DNA of 64,000 nt from Hydnum rufescens UP504 (lineage: Eukaryota > Basidiomycota > Agaricomycetes > Cantharellales > Hydnaceae), in the NCBI GenBank assembly GCA_014904985.1, contig MU129069.1:36198-100197 (forward strand), given 5' to 3'. The notes under the pieces are model-generated. The model saw nothing but the letters and a program-made list of their open reading frames with translations, was not told the origin of the DNA and ran no database searches. Both the position numbers and the translations under genes were made by a program. Below, piece by piece: positions 9,955 to 20,094 of this stretch. Within the stretch, counting starts at the first letter, position 1. Each line of letters begins with the position of its first letter.

Positions 9955-11233
9955 TCACGTATATGCACTATCAGGTGCGAGCAGGCGGAGTTGTTCTTGC
10001 AGTTTAGCAATCTGTGCTTCTGCCGCATGCCGACCTTCCGCCTCCATGCGCCGACCTTCAGCTTCGCGAACCACATCTGCTTCAGCTGCGCGACGTCGTT
10101 CTTCCTCGAGCCGTCGCTGTTCCGCCTCCATGCGCCGACCTTCAGCTTCGCGAACCACGTCTGCTTCGGCTGCACGACGTCGTTCTTCCTCGACCCGTCG
10201 CTGTTCCGCCTCGAGCCGTCGGCCTTCTGCCTCGCGGGCGGCCAGTTCTTCCGCTTCCCGCTGGGCCTCCTCCGCTTCCCGCTGGGCCTCCTCCGCTTCC
10301 CGCTGGGCCTCCTCCGCTGCCTGCTGGGCTTCCTCCGCTGCCTGAGCACGCAACTCGGCTGTGTGTAGATTGAGATTCCTTTCCTGTCAATATATAGTTG
10401 AATATTAGAGATAAAGCAATCCATTCTGTAAAAGAAGAAATACAGACTCGTATTGCATCAAACTTCCCATATATCAAGCGAATCTTGGGCTGGTCTGCCA
10501 CAAGATCACGTTCCCGCATATCGACAAGCAGTCCTTCGGGCATTTCCCCATCATCCTCCCCTCCCCACTGCGTTCGGATGAAAAGCCGGATCGACCGAGC
10601 AAGCCACCAGCAATTCGCAGTCCACAAGTGATATTTCCGTCTCTGCGTCGATACCGCATACGCCGCGAGGATGACATCGACAACGTTTGGACGACTGTCC
10701 ACCGCTCGAAAATGTGTCACACCGAGGCTTCGTAGCGAGGAGTTCTTTCCGGAGGATCCTGGTTTTGAAGGAATAAAGTACTTTTTGATTGCGCCACCAT
10801 CGAGCGGCTGGCACCAATCCGCCGCCCTGCCTTCGCGCTCCGCACCCTGCTGATCTTTCGCTGCCTGTGGAGAGCCCCCGAAAGACTTGGGGACAAGACT
10901 ATCAGAAGACCCCTTGGCTGCGTGCCAAGGGTCATTCTCGAACGACATGCGATCAATCCGCAAGTAGACGAGTGAGCGAGGGTCTCGCTCAAAGACTAAC
11001 GTTAAGCCTTCGTGCTTAAATTTCTCGAAACGTTCCCAGTGGAAGATCGTAGCAAGCTTGAAGGCAGTGTAGGGAGGACTCTCGTCGTGCGTTAGATTGA
11101 CTAGTTCCGTGTACCAGACACCCAGGGGCCTCTTGGCTAGATTGCCTGGCAGTAAGAAGAGGGGAATGGAGTCGCGAGGTGGTGATGGATCAGACATCTT
11201 GAGGAATGAAAGAAGCTTGGAGAAGAACACCAT
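9955..11233 (-). CDS. Family A gene, copy 1 (intact): NC-aromatic motif plus coiled coil
   Basis: Exon 1 runs 11233 to 10448 and exon 2 10383 to 9955, with a 64-bp intron (GTCTGT...TTGACAG). Joining in phase 0 gives about 404 residues. The ATG at 11233 (MVFFSKLLSFLKMSD) is preferred over 11197 because family C starts in a similar way. Residues 50-100 hold LATIFHWERFEKFKHEGLT and SLVYLRIDRMSFENDPW. Residues 180-220 hold PNVVDVILAAYAVST then YHLWTANCWWLARSIRLF. Exon 2 is a long coiled coil of heptads (AEEAQRE, EEERRRA) ending LQEQLRLLAPDSAYT. I know this only as an uncharacterised Agaricomycete-type family with a Y-x-L...(N/Q)C-aromatic motif. The NC with a nearby His could suggest a papain/LRAT-like cysteine site, but that is inference. 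Two further copies in the window are broken. Confidence 0.75.
10250..10335 (-). repeat. 21-bp minisatellite encoding coiled-coil heptads of family A
   Basis: The 21-bp unit CGCTTCCCGCTGGGCCTCCT (plus one C) is repeated three times, followed by two variant units CGCTGCCTGCTGGGCTTCCT. Each unit encodes one seven-residue heptad (AEEAQRE or AEEAQQA). Copy gain or loss therefore lengthens or shortens the coil without changing frame. Confidence 0.85.
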
Positions 11234-11245
11234 ATTTTTATTCAC

Positions 11246-11940
11246 TCTGCCTCGCGCGCATGAGGCAACGAGTCACAAGTCAGAAGAATCGCTGGCCACG
11301 ACGCAAACGCATGGTCGCTTCGAAAGTTCGTTATGGCTCGGAAGCCGCCGAAAGACCACTCGCGCTCTGCAACGTCAACCATTAGCACCTACCCACTCTA
11401 TATGTCAGCATGATCTCTCGGCGGCAGGAACATACAATAGTGCTTCATGCATCGAGGGTAGTGATCCCAACCCAGTCGATCTGCGGCTTGACTTGTACGC
11501 ACTTGAATCCTTTGCCTATGGACGAACAATCCAGGTTCAATTTCGTGCCCTTTATATTTACAACCGTGTAGCTATCATAAACTTTGGACTAGTCGACTCG
11601 CTAGTCGACTTGGTGGCCCACGGTAATCTTGTTCCTGACGAGTATTACAATCCTTACTGACGAGGCTTGGGTGTCATCTAGCAATCTGATATCCGTCAGC
11701 CACCGTGACACCCCCGGCTTGCTTTCTTCATCCCCATAATCCGCCGAACCCTTATCGCTCTCATCATCATACCGATGGTCCCTGGGGCAGTGTCTTCTGG
11801 ACACTTCGCAAGAACATTGCGCCAGGTTACGCTCAAGGTTTGCCCATCGCACACCCTTCGCTCGCTCCAATCTCCCTAGACGACTAGAGTCAACGCGGCG
11901 AAACCAGGACTCGTTCTTCAACCGTCGCGAAGCCATTGAA
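11246..11940. repeat. Upstream modules of the family A composite repeat, copy 1
   Basis: This block is repeated upstream of the other family A copies and in the inverted repeat at 17.3-19.2 kb. From the family A start outward, one part reads on the plus strand as SDPNPVDLRLDLYALESFAYG, which resembles the QLASYALESF segment of the FunK1-like fragment at 31.0 kb. The next part (11601-11936, minus strand) reads NESWFRRVDSSRLGRLERA, SDKGSADYGDEES and PGVSRW. No copy forms a complete gene. TTTATATTTACAAC near 11549 is an A/T-rich, TATA-like site. Confidence 0.65.
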
Positions 11941-12430
11941 ACAGATCCTTTGTGTAGAGTCTATTTGCTCCCTTTTTCATCCAAGGACTCGTCTCACACT
12001 GCTGCAGTTCTTCCCTAGGGTGTCAACCTCGGAGGCCCGTCTTGCGTTGAGCAACTTGCAGCGAGCCCTCGCAGATACCAAAATGGTCATCCCAGGTCAA
12101 ACCAACGAAATCGTGAGTGACATTGTTAAGTCGGTGGAACACGTCGAGGAGTAGCTTTTCCCAGGTGTTAGCGGACTATCTTTGATTAGCATTTTTGGTA
12201 TTCTGCATTTTTTTTTCCCTCACTTTTAATACACCCGTAGCAGCATTAGTCCAAGTCAATCCAAAAGCCTTTGGATGCAGGGGATCTTGGATTGTCCAAT
12301 CCAGAAATAACGGAAACTGTAACTAGGAAGTACGTCCAGTATCATCTGTCTAAAGGAACTACACCTCTTCAACTGGCCTTCTAGTTTTTACAAGTGGAAA
12401 TAAAACGAGTTAATCCACGGATTTTGCCTG
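11941..12430. other. No recognised gene
   Basis: A short plus-strand frame ends at 12154 (LALSNLQRALADTKMV, EIVSDIVKSVEHVEE) and could be a leftover exon, but I do not recognise it. From 12155 to 12430 there is A/T-rich sequence with a run of T near 12211 and nothing that looks coding. This is the region just beyond the 3' end of the AP-3 delta fragment. Confidence 0.4.
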
Positions 12431-13959
12431 AACTGAAGACATCGAGCCCGTGCCTTCCTTTTGACCTTGGTTACCTGGATCGGCTCGGGCGCGCTGACAC
12501 CTTGCCCGTTCTTCCCCCCATCATCATCATCCAAATCGTTCGGGGGGAAACCTCTACTCAGAGGTCTCGTGTTCGTAATAAACCTGCTTGCGCTGCTGCT
12601 CGAAGACTGCATTGTCGGAGATTGCAATGACACAGGGGGCGTCGCTGACATTGAAGTATGTGTGCCTGCAGGACCTCTCCACCTCGATCGACCACAACGG
12701 GGGTTAAGGACCCGCTGCGGAGGGGGGTGTACGGTGACCGAGGCGGAACGGACACGGGGCCGAATGCAGGCGTTCGCACTGGAGTGCAACATACTAGTTA
12801 ACTGCTCTCCATATGGGGAAAGGAGCACACAGAACTAAATAACGCTGCAGTGCCCACCTCCCGAGGGCATGTCGTCTAGACGAACAATGGGGGTCGAATC
12901 CAGCTCATCATCTTGAGGGGTTGGGGGAGGTGGATCATCCACAAGATAATAAGGATCGTCCCGCATCAGGGCAATGCGTTCAGCCCTACGCTAACAAAAA
13001 AATTGCACAGCTGATTAGTGCCAGTTCGCAAGAAAAGTCCTACGTTGCTTTTTCTCTCGCCGTGGCATCTCCGGGGTCTTCGATGTGACCCTCAGCCATC
13101 AAGTGATCATTTTTTTCTTCGTTCCTTTACTCTTCCCTTTCACAGACTTGTCTTCTGCCTTGCCCTTTCCTTTCTTCTTTGGACGGTTAGCTATAGGAAA
13201 TGCGTTCTCTACATCCTCTTCATTATTGGTGGCGGTGGTCTCGCTGTCTTCAACTTTAGAGCGAGAAAGTTGGACGATTCAAATTTCAAGGCCGAGACCC
13301 TCGGGAACGCGAACGTTAGCCTGTGGTTGAGGCGTAATACCATTCAGTTCTCGGACATGTAGCGGTCGAATTAGATATAGACTTTTGGCGAAGTTGGGTT
13401 CGGCCCACGATGTTCTGGAAAGGGGAAGAGAGGAATCAGATGATTCTAAGTTTGAGATCGAACTTGGCGATAACTTTCCCTGATGTTTGGACAAGTCAGC
13501 CCTCATAAATGTGGGCAATTGAAAGATATTCAAGGCCTGAGCAGTAGTACGTGAGAGGAGTTTCAGAAAGTGCATACAGCCAGACGACGCAAGGATCACG
13601 GGAGGGGGAGAGGCTCACACGCTCTCGCACCTCAATGTGTGAACTAGTGGTGAAGGGACCGAGATTGGAAATCATCTTGTCGACTTGGTCTTTATCTCTG
13701 GGAGCAAACCCTCATCCCAGTGCTTGGACACTTCCGCCGCCCAGTACCTGAATACTTTGAGTGCAGTCTGTAAATAGACTGCGATCGTCACCTCCCGTAA
13801 TAGCATAACGTTGGGCTGCAATAGAAGAGCGACTAGCCCTTGTGAGTTCGCTAGCTCTGTCACGGCAATGTGAGTGTACTCGGAGAAAGAATGGCAGGCC
13901 AGGGGCCAATCTGAATGAGATCGACACGTACAAGCAATATTCCCCACAGCTCCATGCAG
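12430..13959 (-). pseudogene. APL5: AP-3 complex subunit delta, C-terminal half
   Basis: AP-3 delta is a large adaptin of the AP-3 coat, acting in Golgi/endosome to vacuole traffic. Read on the minus strand the parts come in the family's order. The adaptin repeats include LLLQPNVMLLREVTIAVYLQ and ALKVFRYWAAEVSKHWDEG. Then come DKMISNLGPFTTSSHIEV and ALNIFQLPTFMRADLS, and the hinge start AKSLYLIRPLHVRELNG and VRVPEGLGLEI. Basic and acidic linker sequence follows, then RRAERIALMRDDPYYLVDD, TPIVRLDDMP and PVVVDRGGE, and the tail ends GVSAPEPIQVTKVKRK. After GLGLEI a TGA stands where the family usually has Trp, and a further frame break lies in the Lys-rich linker, so it is broken even apart from its lost 5' end. 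The N-terminal and middle parts lie at 27646-29075 on the same strand. Confidence 0.85.
13718..13959 (-). repeat. 242-bp AP-3 delta segment duplicated at both edges of the insert (left copy)
   Basis: This segment is about 97% identical to 27646-27888 in the same orientation. By eye there are about five substitutions and two small indels. It spans the end of the CGEY-encoding exon, a short intron beginning GTACGTGTCG, and the next AP-3 delta exon. Similarity stops sharply at CCATGCAG on the outer side of both copies, which defines the insertion junctions. Confidence 0.9.
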
Positions 13960-14290
13960 TAGGCCATATCCATACGAGTACGAATGTTGGCCTATGTATG
14001 AATGAGGATGCTGATACTGCTGATACGCTGAGGCCATATAATTTCTAAGGGCAGCAGTAGGATAGTAGGGGGGATACTGCCGGTATCCCGAGGGCATGAG
14101 ACTTCCAGCAGGGACGAGGGCTCCTGTTCCCCCAGAATAGTAGTCGGAATTAAGATACGTGGCGACGGGGAATGGTTGTGCAGCATTGTGGATCCGGATA
14201 AGGGAACGATAGCAGGGGAGACGCGGGAAAGTGCACGAAGTTCCTTCTCTGCGTTTGTTCGTTCGTAGTTCTTTTGACATTTCGACCTGA
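13960..14290 (-). pseudogene. Tyr/Gln/Pro-rich exon joined to the AP-3 delta fragment
   Basis: Immediately upstream of the AP-3 delta segment the minus strand keeps an open frame with a strongly biased composition: QPFPVATYLNSDYYSGGTG, YRQYPPYYPTAAL, SAYQQYQHPHSYIGQHSYS. It begins near MSKELRTNKRREG (14280). Such low-complexity Tyr/Gln/Pro sequence is typical of nuclear or RNA-associated disordered regions, but I recognise no family. It then runs into AP-3 delta sequence at 13959, so the 13672-14280 frame is a chimera formed at an insertion junction. Confidence 0.45.
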
Positions 14291-15360
14291 ACATGTACGA
14301 GGTGAGTGCCTTCGACTAGGACGATTAGAGCAGTGAACGAACCACGAACGAGTCAAAATGTGTGTTCATAGAAAAGCCAGAGAATGGGGAGTAGGGCGTC
14401 AAAGTGCTGTCACAACGACGCTCGGGTCGGTGCTACATAGTTGCCAACTGCTCAGTGAATCCCAGAAAAGAAAAGAGGTGAGATGCCGGCAATCAAATGC
14501 AGCGACTCACATTGAATCACCTCTTGGACAGCTTGCTTTGTGGCGATAGTGATGTGTGCACATCGTTCTATCTCGAAAGGACGACAGCGTGCTTCAGATT
14601 TGATGGCACTATTGTGCATTGTGTAGGTGGTACCGTATAACTCGTCTATTGCCCGCACCAAGATCCACGATGTGGAACACTAGAGATAGTACAAAGCAGA
14701 TTCAGTAATATCCCTATCGCTCAGTACGAGTGCATGCTTTGAGGGGCAATGCATAACGACTGCCCGGATCATCACTTTACGGGGACTCACGCGGAGAGAG
14801 TTGAGGTGTATCAAGGATAGTGTGATCGAATGCGGCCACAACATACTAGTTAACTGCTCACCATCTGGGTACAATCCACCGCATAATATCAGGTGCTGAA
14901 GGTGCAAAAGCTTGGATCTACATAGATCAGGTAGCACGCAGCGCAAGGTTTGCAACGGGAATCAGCGTGCCCTAGGACAAACCGATTCAGTTATTTTCAA
15001 TAGTGCATCTCCAGAGAGACAATAGGACGTCAAGGTGTTGTCACAACGAGGCTCGGGTCAGTGCTACATACTTGCCTTGGAGCCCGAATCTCCAATCCAC
15101 TGCTTTCGGCCTAGGTCCTAAGTTTCACCACAGCGTGCCTGCAGCATGCCAAGTAGACCTGCAATTGAGCGGAGCACGTAGCTAAAGCGCACCACTAACA
15201 TCGGAACAATTGCAAGGGGATGAGGTAGACAGTCCAGCAAAAACTTGGGACTAGAGGCGTTGACGCTAGCTCACTCTGAGTGCTGGCACTTGGCTTATTT
15301 GTCGCTTTGCGTCAACACCGGTACTTACCGACTCATGATTTGTGTCAGATATGGGTTCGC
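14291..15360. other. Region between the chimeric exon and family B; only weak open frames
   Basis: Apart from the minus-strand frames at 14452-14661 and 14680-14955 described under the segmental duplication, I see no supported gene. The motif ACATACTAGTTAACTGCTC at about 14843 also occurs at about 12788 in the AP-3 delta fragment, a short shared piece of unknown meaning. Confidence 0.35.
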
Positions 15361-16833
15361 ATGGCGAAAGCTAAGAAAGGTGATGAAAATCGCCTGCAGG
15401 AAGGTATAAAACCTCGCCGTGCAACACCGCGATTTAGCCAACGCATTGTTGCTCTCTTCCACGACCTCAAAATGAACTTGAACGCCCTCACCCGCAGCTC
15501 AACGACCATTATCCCAGCTTCGGTCGAAGCTTCAAATTCTCATCTACTGAAGTACACCAACCCCTGGACGATCGAGCTCTGGCGCCAGCATGCTTTCAAG
15601 TGCCAGAAACTTGTCGAGTCTTATGAGCTTCTCGAGATCCGCCTATTCAAGAATGAGTATAACGTGGAACATGAATTCCTCATTGGCATGTTCAAATCTC
15701 CTGAAGAGGTTCTCTTCATTACTGTTGAACGATCGGCGCAGTATTCCAATCTCGACCACAAGGCCACCGCGAACGACATCATCAAGGCGATGAATCAGGG
15801 GAGAATCCAGGATGAAGGCAATCGTTCGAATCGTTCGAGCAGTTCGTCTTCTAGATCTCTGGGAACTGTCCCAGCGGATGATATGGTTTTGGTGATCCGT
15901 GGCCCAGCGACCTTCGATCATGCTGTCGAGCGCTTCATGAAGAGAAAAATATCGCGATACTCTCGCTCTACCTACCTTCTGCGGGGGTCCATGAAGTTTG
16001 CAACCTCGGAATCGAATGTCCCGTCTTCCTCTTCCCCCTCTTCCCCTTCAGACACCCGTGCTACACCACCAGTTCCTAACCTCATGCATTTCTCCTATGC
16101 TGCAATCGCTGCCCACCGAACACGATTGCACTACACCCTGACTGGACAAAACTGTTATTGGTATGCGAATGCAATATTGTTCATCCTTAAAGAAAAATTC
16201 CCGCCTACCGAACCATTCACCGTTCACGATACTGCGGGAACGTGGTCGTTCGGACTTTTCAAAGTATCTTTGGGATCATTGCAGAGAATGGATTACGAGG
16301 CACTCATCGATGAGTATAACGTATGTGTGAGTATCACCATCTCGGTCTTCCGTGCCTTTCTTCCATGTGTTTCTGAATGCATTTTCATGTTTCTAATCCG
16401 ACCGTAGGTGGTGGAGCAAAGTGGGTAATGAAGAAAAAGACGCCAGAGCAGGTCTGGGAGGAACAACAACGAGAACAGCGCGAGAACTCGAGCGTCAACA
16501 GCTTGAACTCCTAATTTTCGATGCCGAGGCGAAGACAGCGGAGGCAGAAGCTAGGGTCGAGGCCGAGCGAGCAAACGCAGAGCCGAGCGAGCAAACGCAG
16601 AGGCCGAGCGAGCAAACGCAGAGGCCGAGCGAGCAAACGCAGAGGCCGAGCGAGCAAACGCAGAAGCTAGGGTCGAGGCCGAGCGAGCGAAAGCAGAAGC
16701 TAGAGTTGAGGCTGCAGAAGCTAGGATCGAGACAGAGCGAGCCAAGTTCGAGAAGGAACGAGCGAGTCTTGAGGCCAAGATCAAAGCATTGGAACTGGCC
16801 TCAGCCAAGGGTGAGATCACCTTTGTCTTCTAA
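15361..16833 (+). pseudogene. Family B gene, copy 1: NC-aromatic motif plus coiled coil, small frameshifts
   Basis: Exon 1 from ATG 15361 (MAKAKKGDENR) to 16320 is open; the intron is 16321-16407 (GTATGT...CCGTAG) and exon 2 ends at 16833. Key segments are SHLLKYTNPWTIELWRQHAF, EHEFLIGMFKSPEEVLFI, then RLHYTLTGQNCYWYANAILF. The coil is built of the heptad RANAEAE and ends SLEAKIKALELASAKGEIT. The His-x-x-x-x-x-x-Asn-Cys-aromatic layout and the coil position parallel families A and C. Relative to copy 2, exon 2 here lacks one G (GGGTAATG against GGGGTAATG) and another G in the GCAGAGCCGAG repeat, which break the frame. These single-base G losses could be sequencing errors, so the gene may be intact in reality. 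The upstream frame is open beyond the chosen ATG, so the start is uncertain. Confidence 0.7.
16560..16690 (+). repeat. 21-bp minisatellite in the family B coiled coil
   Basis: The unit GCCGAGCGAGCAAACGCAGA (plus one G) repeats about four times, and the first junction lacks one G. It encodes the heptad AERANAE. In copy 2 of the gene a different heptad, RAKFETE, is expanded instead (42717-42790), so the two coils have grown independently. Confidence 0.85.
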
Positions 16834-17269
16834 CTCATTCATTTACTGATCCATGTCCGCTGTTGTTTAGGGCCGTGATACATGCGCAAGTCGTTTATGT
16901 GATATATCTTTGCTTCACTTGTTCATCCTTGATTATTCTCCGAAGGTGGACTTGGTCAACGGTCGCATTCCGCATATATGGCTAGTTCAGAATCGCGCTT
17001 GAACATTACACTGAAAAACTGAAGGGGCGTCAATGGTTTTTATAATTGTCCAGAGTCTTGAAGATTGAGCGATCATTGGATCGTGGACTGTCCCACTTTG
17101 GTTGTACTGTACGCGTATCATACATGATACCCTAAGACTGGCTCTTCTGATACTATATACGAATTTACATGTATGTCAATTTTAAGCAAGAACACGACGT
17201 CAAGTGGGGGCTGGAAGCCCTGTCAGCATCGTATGCACGTGTGCGGTGGAGGATAAAGAGATTTGTTAA

Positions 17270-19230
17270 CTAGCAAGTCCATGATATCCAACTGTGGTGG
17301 CCCTTATAACGCCGCCGCAGACCACTGACACTGGACTGTTGGAAGGGGGTGTGGGTGTGATATAGGGATGTCCTGGATCTGACGTTGGATATCATGGGGT
17401 TGATCGCGCACTGGGATCTAACGAAACACGTCAGATCCATGAGGAACGAATAGCGACGAATCCGCACTATGGTCACACCAGGTATATCGACAAGCATCCA
17501 GACCAATACCAAATAAAGGGGAGGTGATATCCTAACCGCGTGCTAAGTTTAGGACACGCCACAGGTGTTCCCCAGTCTTAGTTCATTTCCTTCTCCCATT
17601 GTCTGGTGAGGGACTCGATGATGGATTCACGACCATTGAAGAACGAGTCCTGGTTTCGCCGCGTTGACTCTAGTCGTCTAGGAAGATTGGAGCAAGCGAG
17701 GGGTGTGCGGTGGGCAAACCTTGAGCGTAACCCGGCGCAATGTTGTTGCGAAGTGTCCCTTGGCACTGCCCCTGGGACCGTCGGTGTGATTATGAGAGCG
17801 AGAAGGGTTCGGCGGATTATGGGGGTGAAGAAAGCGAGCCGGGAGTGTCACAGTGGCTCAAGGATATCGGATTACTGGATGAAACCCAAGCCTCGTTAGT
17901 AAGGCTTGCGATACTGATCAGGAACAAAACTACCGTGGGCCACCGAGTCGACTAGTTCAAACCTTATGATACCTACATAGTTGTAAATATAAAGGGCACA
18001 AAATTGAACCTGGATTGTCAGTTGTATAGCTATAGTAAAGGGTTCGACCGCGTACGAGGCAAGCGGCAGATCGGCTGGGTTGGGATGACTATCTGCCATG
18101 CATGAAGCACTATTGTATGTTCCTGGCGCCGAGAGATCATGCTGACATACAAGTCAGAGGAATCGCAGGCCACGACGCAAACGCATGGTCGCTTCGAAAG
18201 TCCGTATGGCTGTGTCATTCGGAAGCCGCCGAAAGACACATGCCCTCTCTTCCAATGTCAACCATTAGTGCCTACTCAGTATCCCACTCTATCTGTCAGC
18301 ATGATCTTTCGGCGTCAGGAACATACAATAATGCTTCATGCGCAGATAGTGATCCCAACCCAGTCGATCTGCAACTTGCCTCGTACGCTCTCGAATCTTT
18401 TCCCTACGGACACTATACGACTGACAATCCAGGTTCAATTTTGTGCCCTTTATATTTACAACTGTGTAGGTATCATAAGGTTTGAACTAGTCGACTTGGT
18501 GGCCCACGGTAATTTTGTTCCTGATGAGTATCGCAATCCTTACTGACGAGGCTTGGGTTTCATCTAGTAATCTGATATCCGTCAGCCACCATGGCACCCC
18601 TGGCTTGCTTTCTTCATTCCCATAATCCGCCGAACCCTTATCGCTCTCATAATCACACCGACAGTCCCAGGGACAGCGCCAAGGGACACTTTGCAAGAAC
18701 ATTGCACCAGGTTACGCCCAAGGTTTGCCCATCACACACCTCTCGCTCCAATCTTCCTAGATGACTAGAGTCAACGCGGCGAAACCAGGACTCGTTCTTC
18801 AACGGTCGCGCAGCCATCATCGAGTCCCTCACCAGACAATGGGAGAAGGAAATGAACTAAAACTGGGGAACATCAGTAGCATGTCCTAAACTAAGCACGC
18901 GGTTAGGATATCACGTCCCCCCCCTATTTGGTATTGGCCTGGATGCTTGTCGGTCTACCTGGTGTGACCATGGTGCGGATTCGTCGCTATTCATTCCTCA
19001 TGGATCTGACATGTTTCGTTAGATCCCAGTGCGCGAGTGCGCGATCAACCCCATGATATCCAACGTCAGATCCAGGACATCCCTATGTGCCATATCTTGC
19101 ACCAAATCCCATAATCTTATGGTTATTGCGGCGAATGCACAGCTGGCGGATTCGGATGGGTCGAAAATGGTGATCGAACTGGAAGGCGAGTACGTCATGT
19201 TCACCGCCGACATGTCTTTCCACTCCTAAC
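17270..19230. repeat. Large imperfect inverted repeat (arms about 0.85 kb)
   Basis: The block order from the left is: 17275-17560, 17590-17955, 17960-18130, then the same blocks inverted at 18270-18480, 18487-18850 and 18860-19060. For example GGTGTGACCATAGTGCGGAT read on the minus strand of the left arm matches GGTGTGACCATGGTGCGGAT on the plus strand of the right arm. The centre is near 18200. Each arm is a copy of the upstream modules of the family A composite, but family A itself is absent. The arms are clearly diverged, unlike the 51-kb palindrome. 16834-17270 between family B and this repeat holds no gene I can see. Confidence 0.75.
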
Positions 19231-19575
19231 CGTGACCTCCTGTAATGTCAAACTTGGCCCGGGCCCCGAACGTCGACGTGATCAGTTGGCGAGCAACAGC
19301 ACGTGCGCACGGCTTTGCATGACGGTTAGTGATCCCAAGTCAGTCAAACCTCGAATCTTTCGCCCATGGACGCCATCACAGTCATCTAATTCACCGAATG
19401 GTACTAGGCTCCATGCTTCACCTTTGTATTACGGCCAAGTAGGTGTCGTGAAATCTAAACTTGTGTACTTGATCGTCGTGGTTCACTTTCTGATGAGCAT
19501 TGCAGACCCGGCCGATCAGGCTTGAGGATTTTATACGATGTTCCGGTATTCCTCACCCATCGCGACTCTAGGGAG
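19231..19575. repeat. Module with FunK1-like N-terminal similarity (diverged)
   Basis: GTGATCCCAAGTCAGTCAAAC, then CTCGAATCTTTCG and CCATGGACGCCATCACA, aligns in order with the blocks upstream of family A and with 31045-31265. It recurs inverted at about 40236-40490 and 43900-44150. No intact frame is present. Confidence 0.55.
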
Positions 19576-19845
19576 TCATTCTCTTCCTCTGTAATCCTCG
19601 GCCCAAGCCTTTTCACTCACGAACAATGGCAGCGTCGCCTTGACCTTCGGATAATGATCGATTAGATCTTGTCGAAGATCTAAGGTCGACATGATGTGCG
19701 CGTCTTGGCCCTGAATTATTTGTGCACCTCTAAACTGCCACGAGCTGCTGCCAATGCTGACAACAGGATACTCACACAACCTGGATACGGACGCAGGGTC
19801 CTCGTTGATATTGAATTGTGGATCAGCCCCGCCGTATAATGACAT
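19576..19845 (-). CDS. Unrecognised 89-residue frame, repeated elsewhere in the window
   Basis: The frame reads MSLYGGADPQFNINEDPAS, then SSSWQFRGAQIIQGQDAHIM and DHYPKVKATLPLFVSEKAWA. Degraded versions lie on the plus strand at about 40021-40210 and 43690-43870, where the same GGTGCACAAATAATTCAGGG block is seen with breaks. Conservation of the protein-like reading suggests a once-coding exon. I recognise no family. 19846-20095 contains nothing else convincing. Confidence 0.4.
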   Translation of the reverse strand: MSLYGGADPQFNINEDPASVSRLCEYPVVSIGSSSWQFRGAQIIQGQDAHIMSTLDLRQDLIDHYPKVKATLPLFVSEKAWAEDYRGRE

Positions 19846-20094
19846 CTGCTGGGATGATTAACGTTTAGAGTTGTATCAGCACTATAGGATGCCCCTTCGC
19901 CTTTGTTTCCTGAATTAAACAATAACCCCATACACGAGAGTAATCAGGTTTTGTTCTAAGCTAGACAAGGGTGATGAGCGCCTGAAATAATTCGGACTTC
20001 AGTCCCAACAGCTTTAGAGTTAACAATTGGCACTTCTCGCCGCTACCGACGTGATCAGTGAATGGATTGGAGGCGCAGTGCACTCCGAGGACAA

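Larger units (their letters stand above)
14441..17353 (+). repeat. Segmental duplication, source-like copy (carries family B copy 1)
   Basis: This 2.9-kb segment is repeated in the same orientation at 40516-43406. In the part aligned by eye (15301-15480 with 41361-41540) about ten of eleven substitutions are CpG here and TpG or CpA in the other copy. This copy therefore keeps the less decayed state. Within it, 14452-14661 and 14680-14955 on the minus strand encode SKLLHLQHLILCGGLYPDG and KQAVQEVIQCESLHLIAG, perhaps LRR or F-box-like, with no firm family match. Confidence 0.9.

Noticed and set aside
10014..10373. Pro/Leu- and Ser-rich plus-strand frames of about 100-125 codons
   Set aside because: They are antisense or frame shadows of the family A coiled coil, caused by its 21-bp repeats.
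9955..11233. Firm call of family A as a cysteine protease or LRAT-type acyltransferase
   Set aside because: Only a short NC motif with a nearby His supports it; the surrounding fold cannot be judged from sequence alone.
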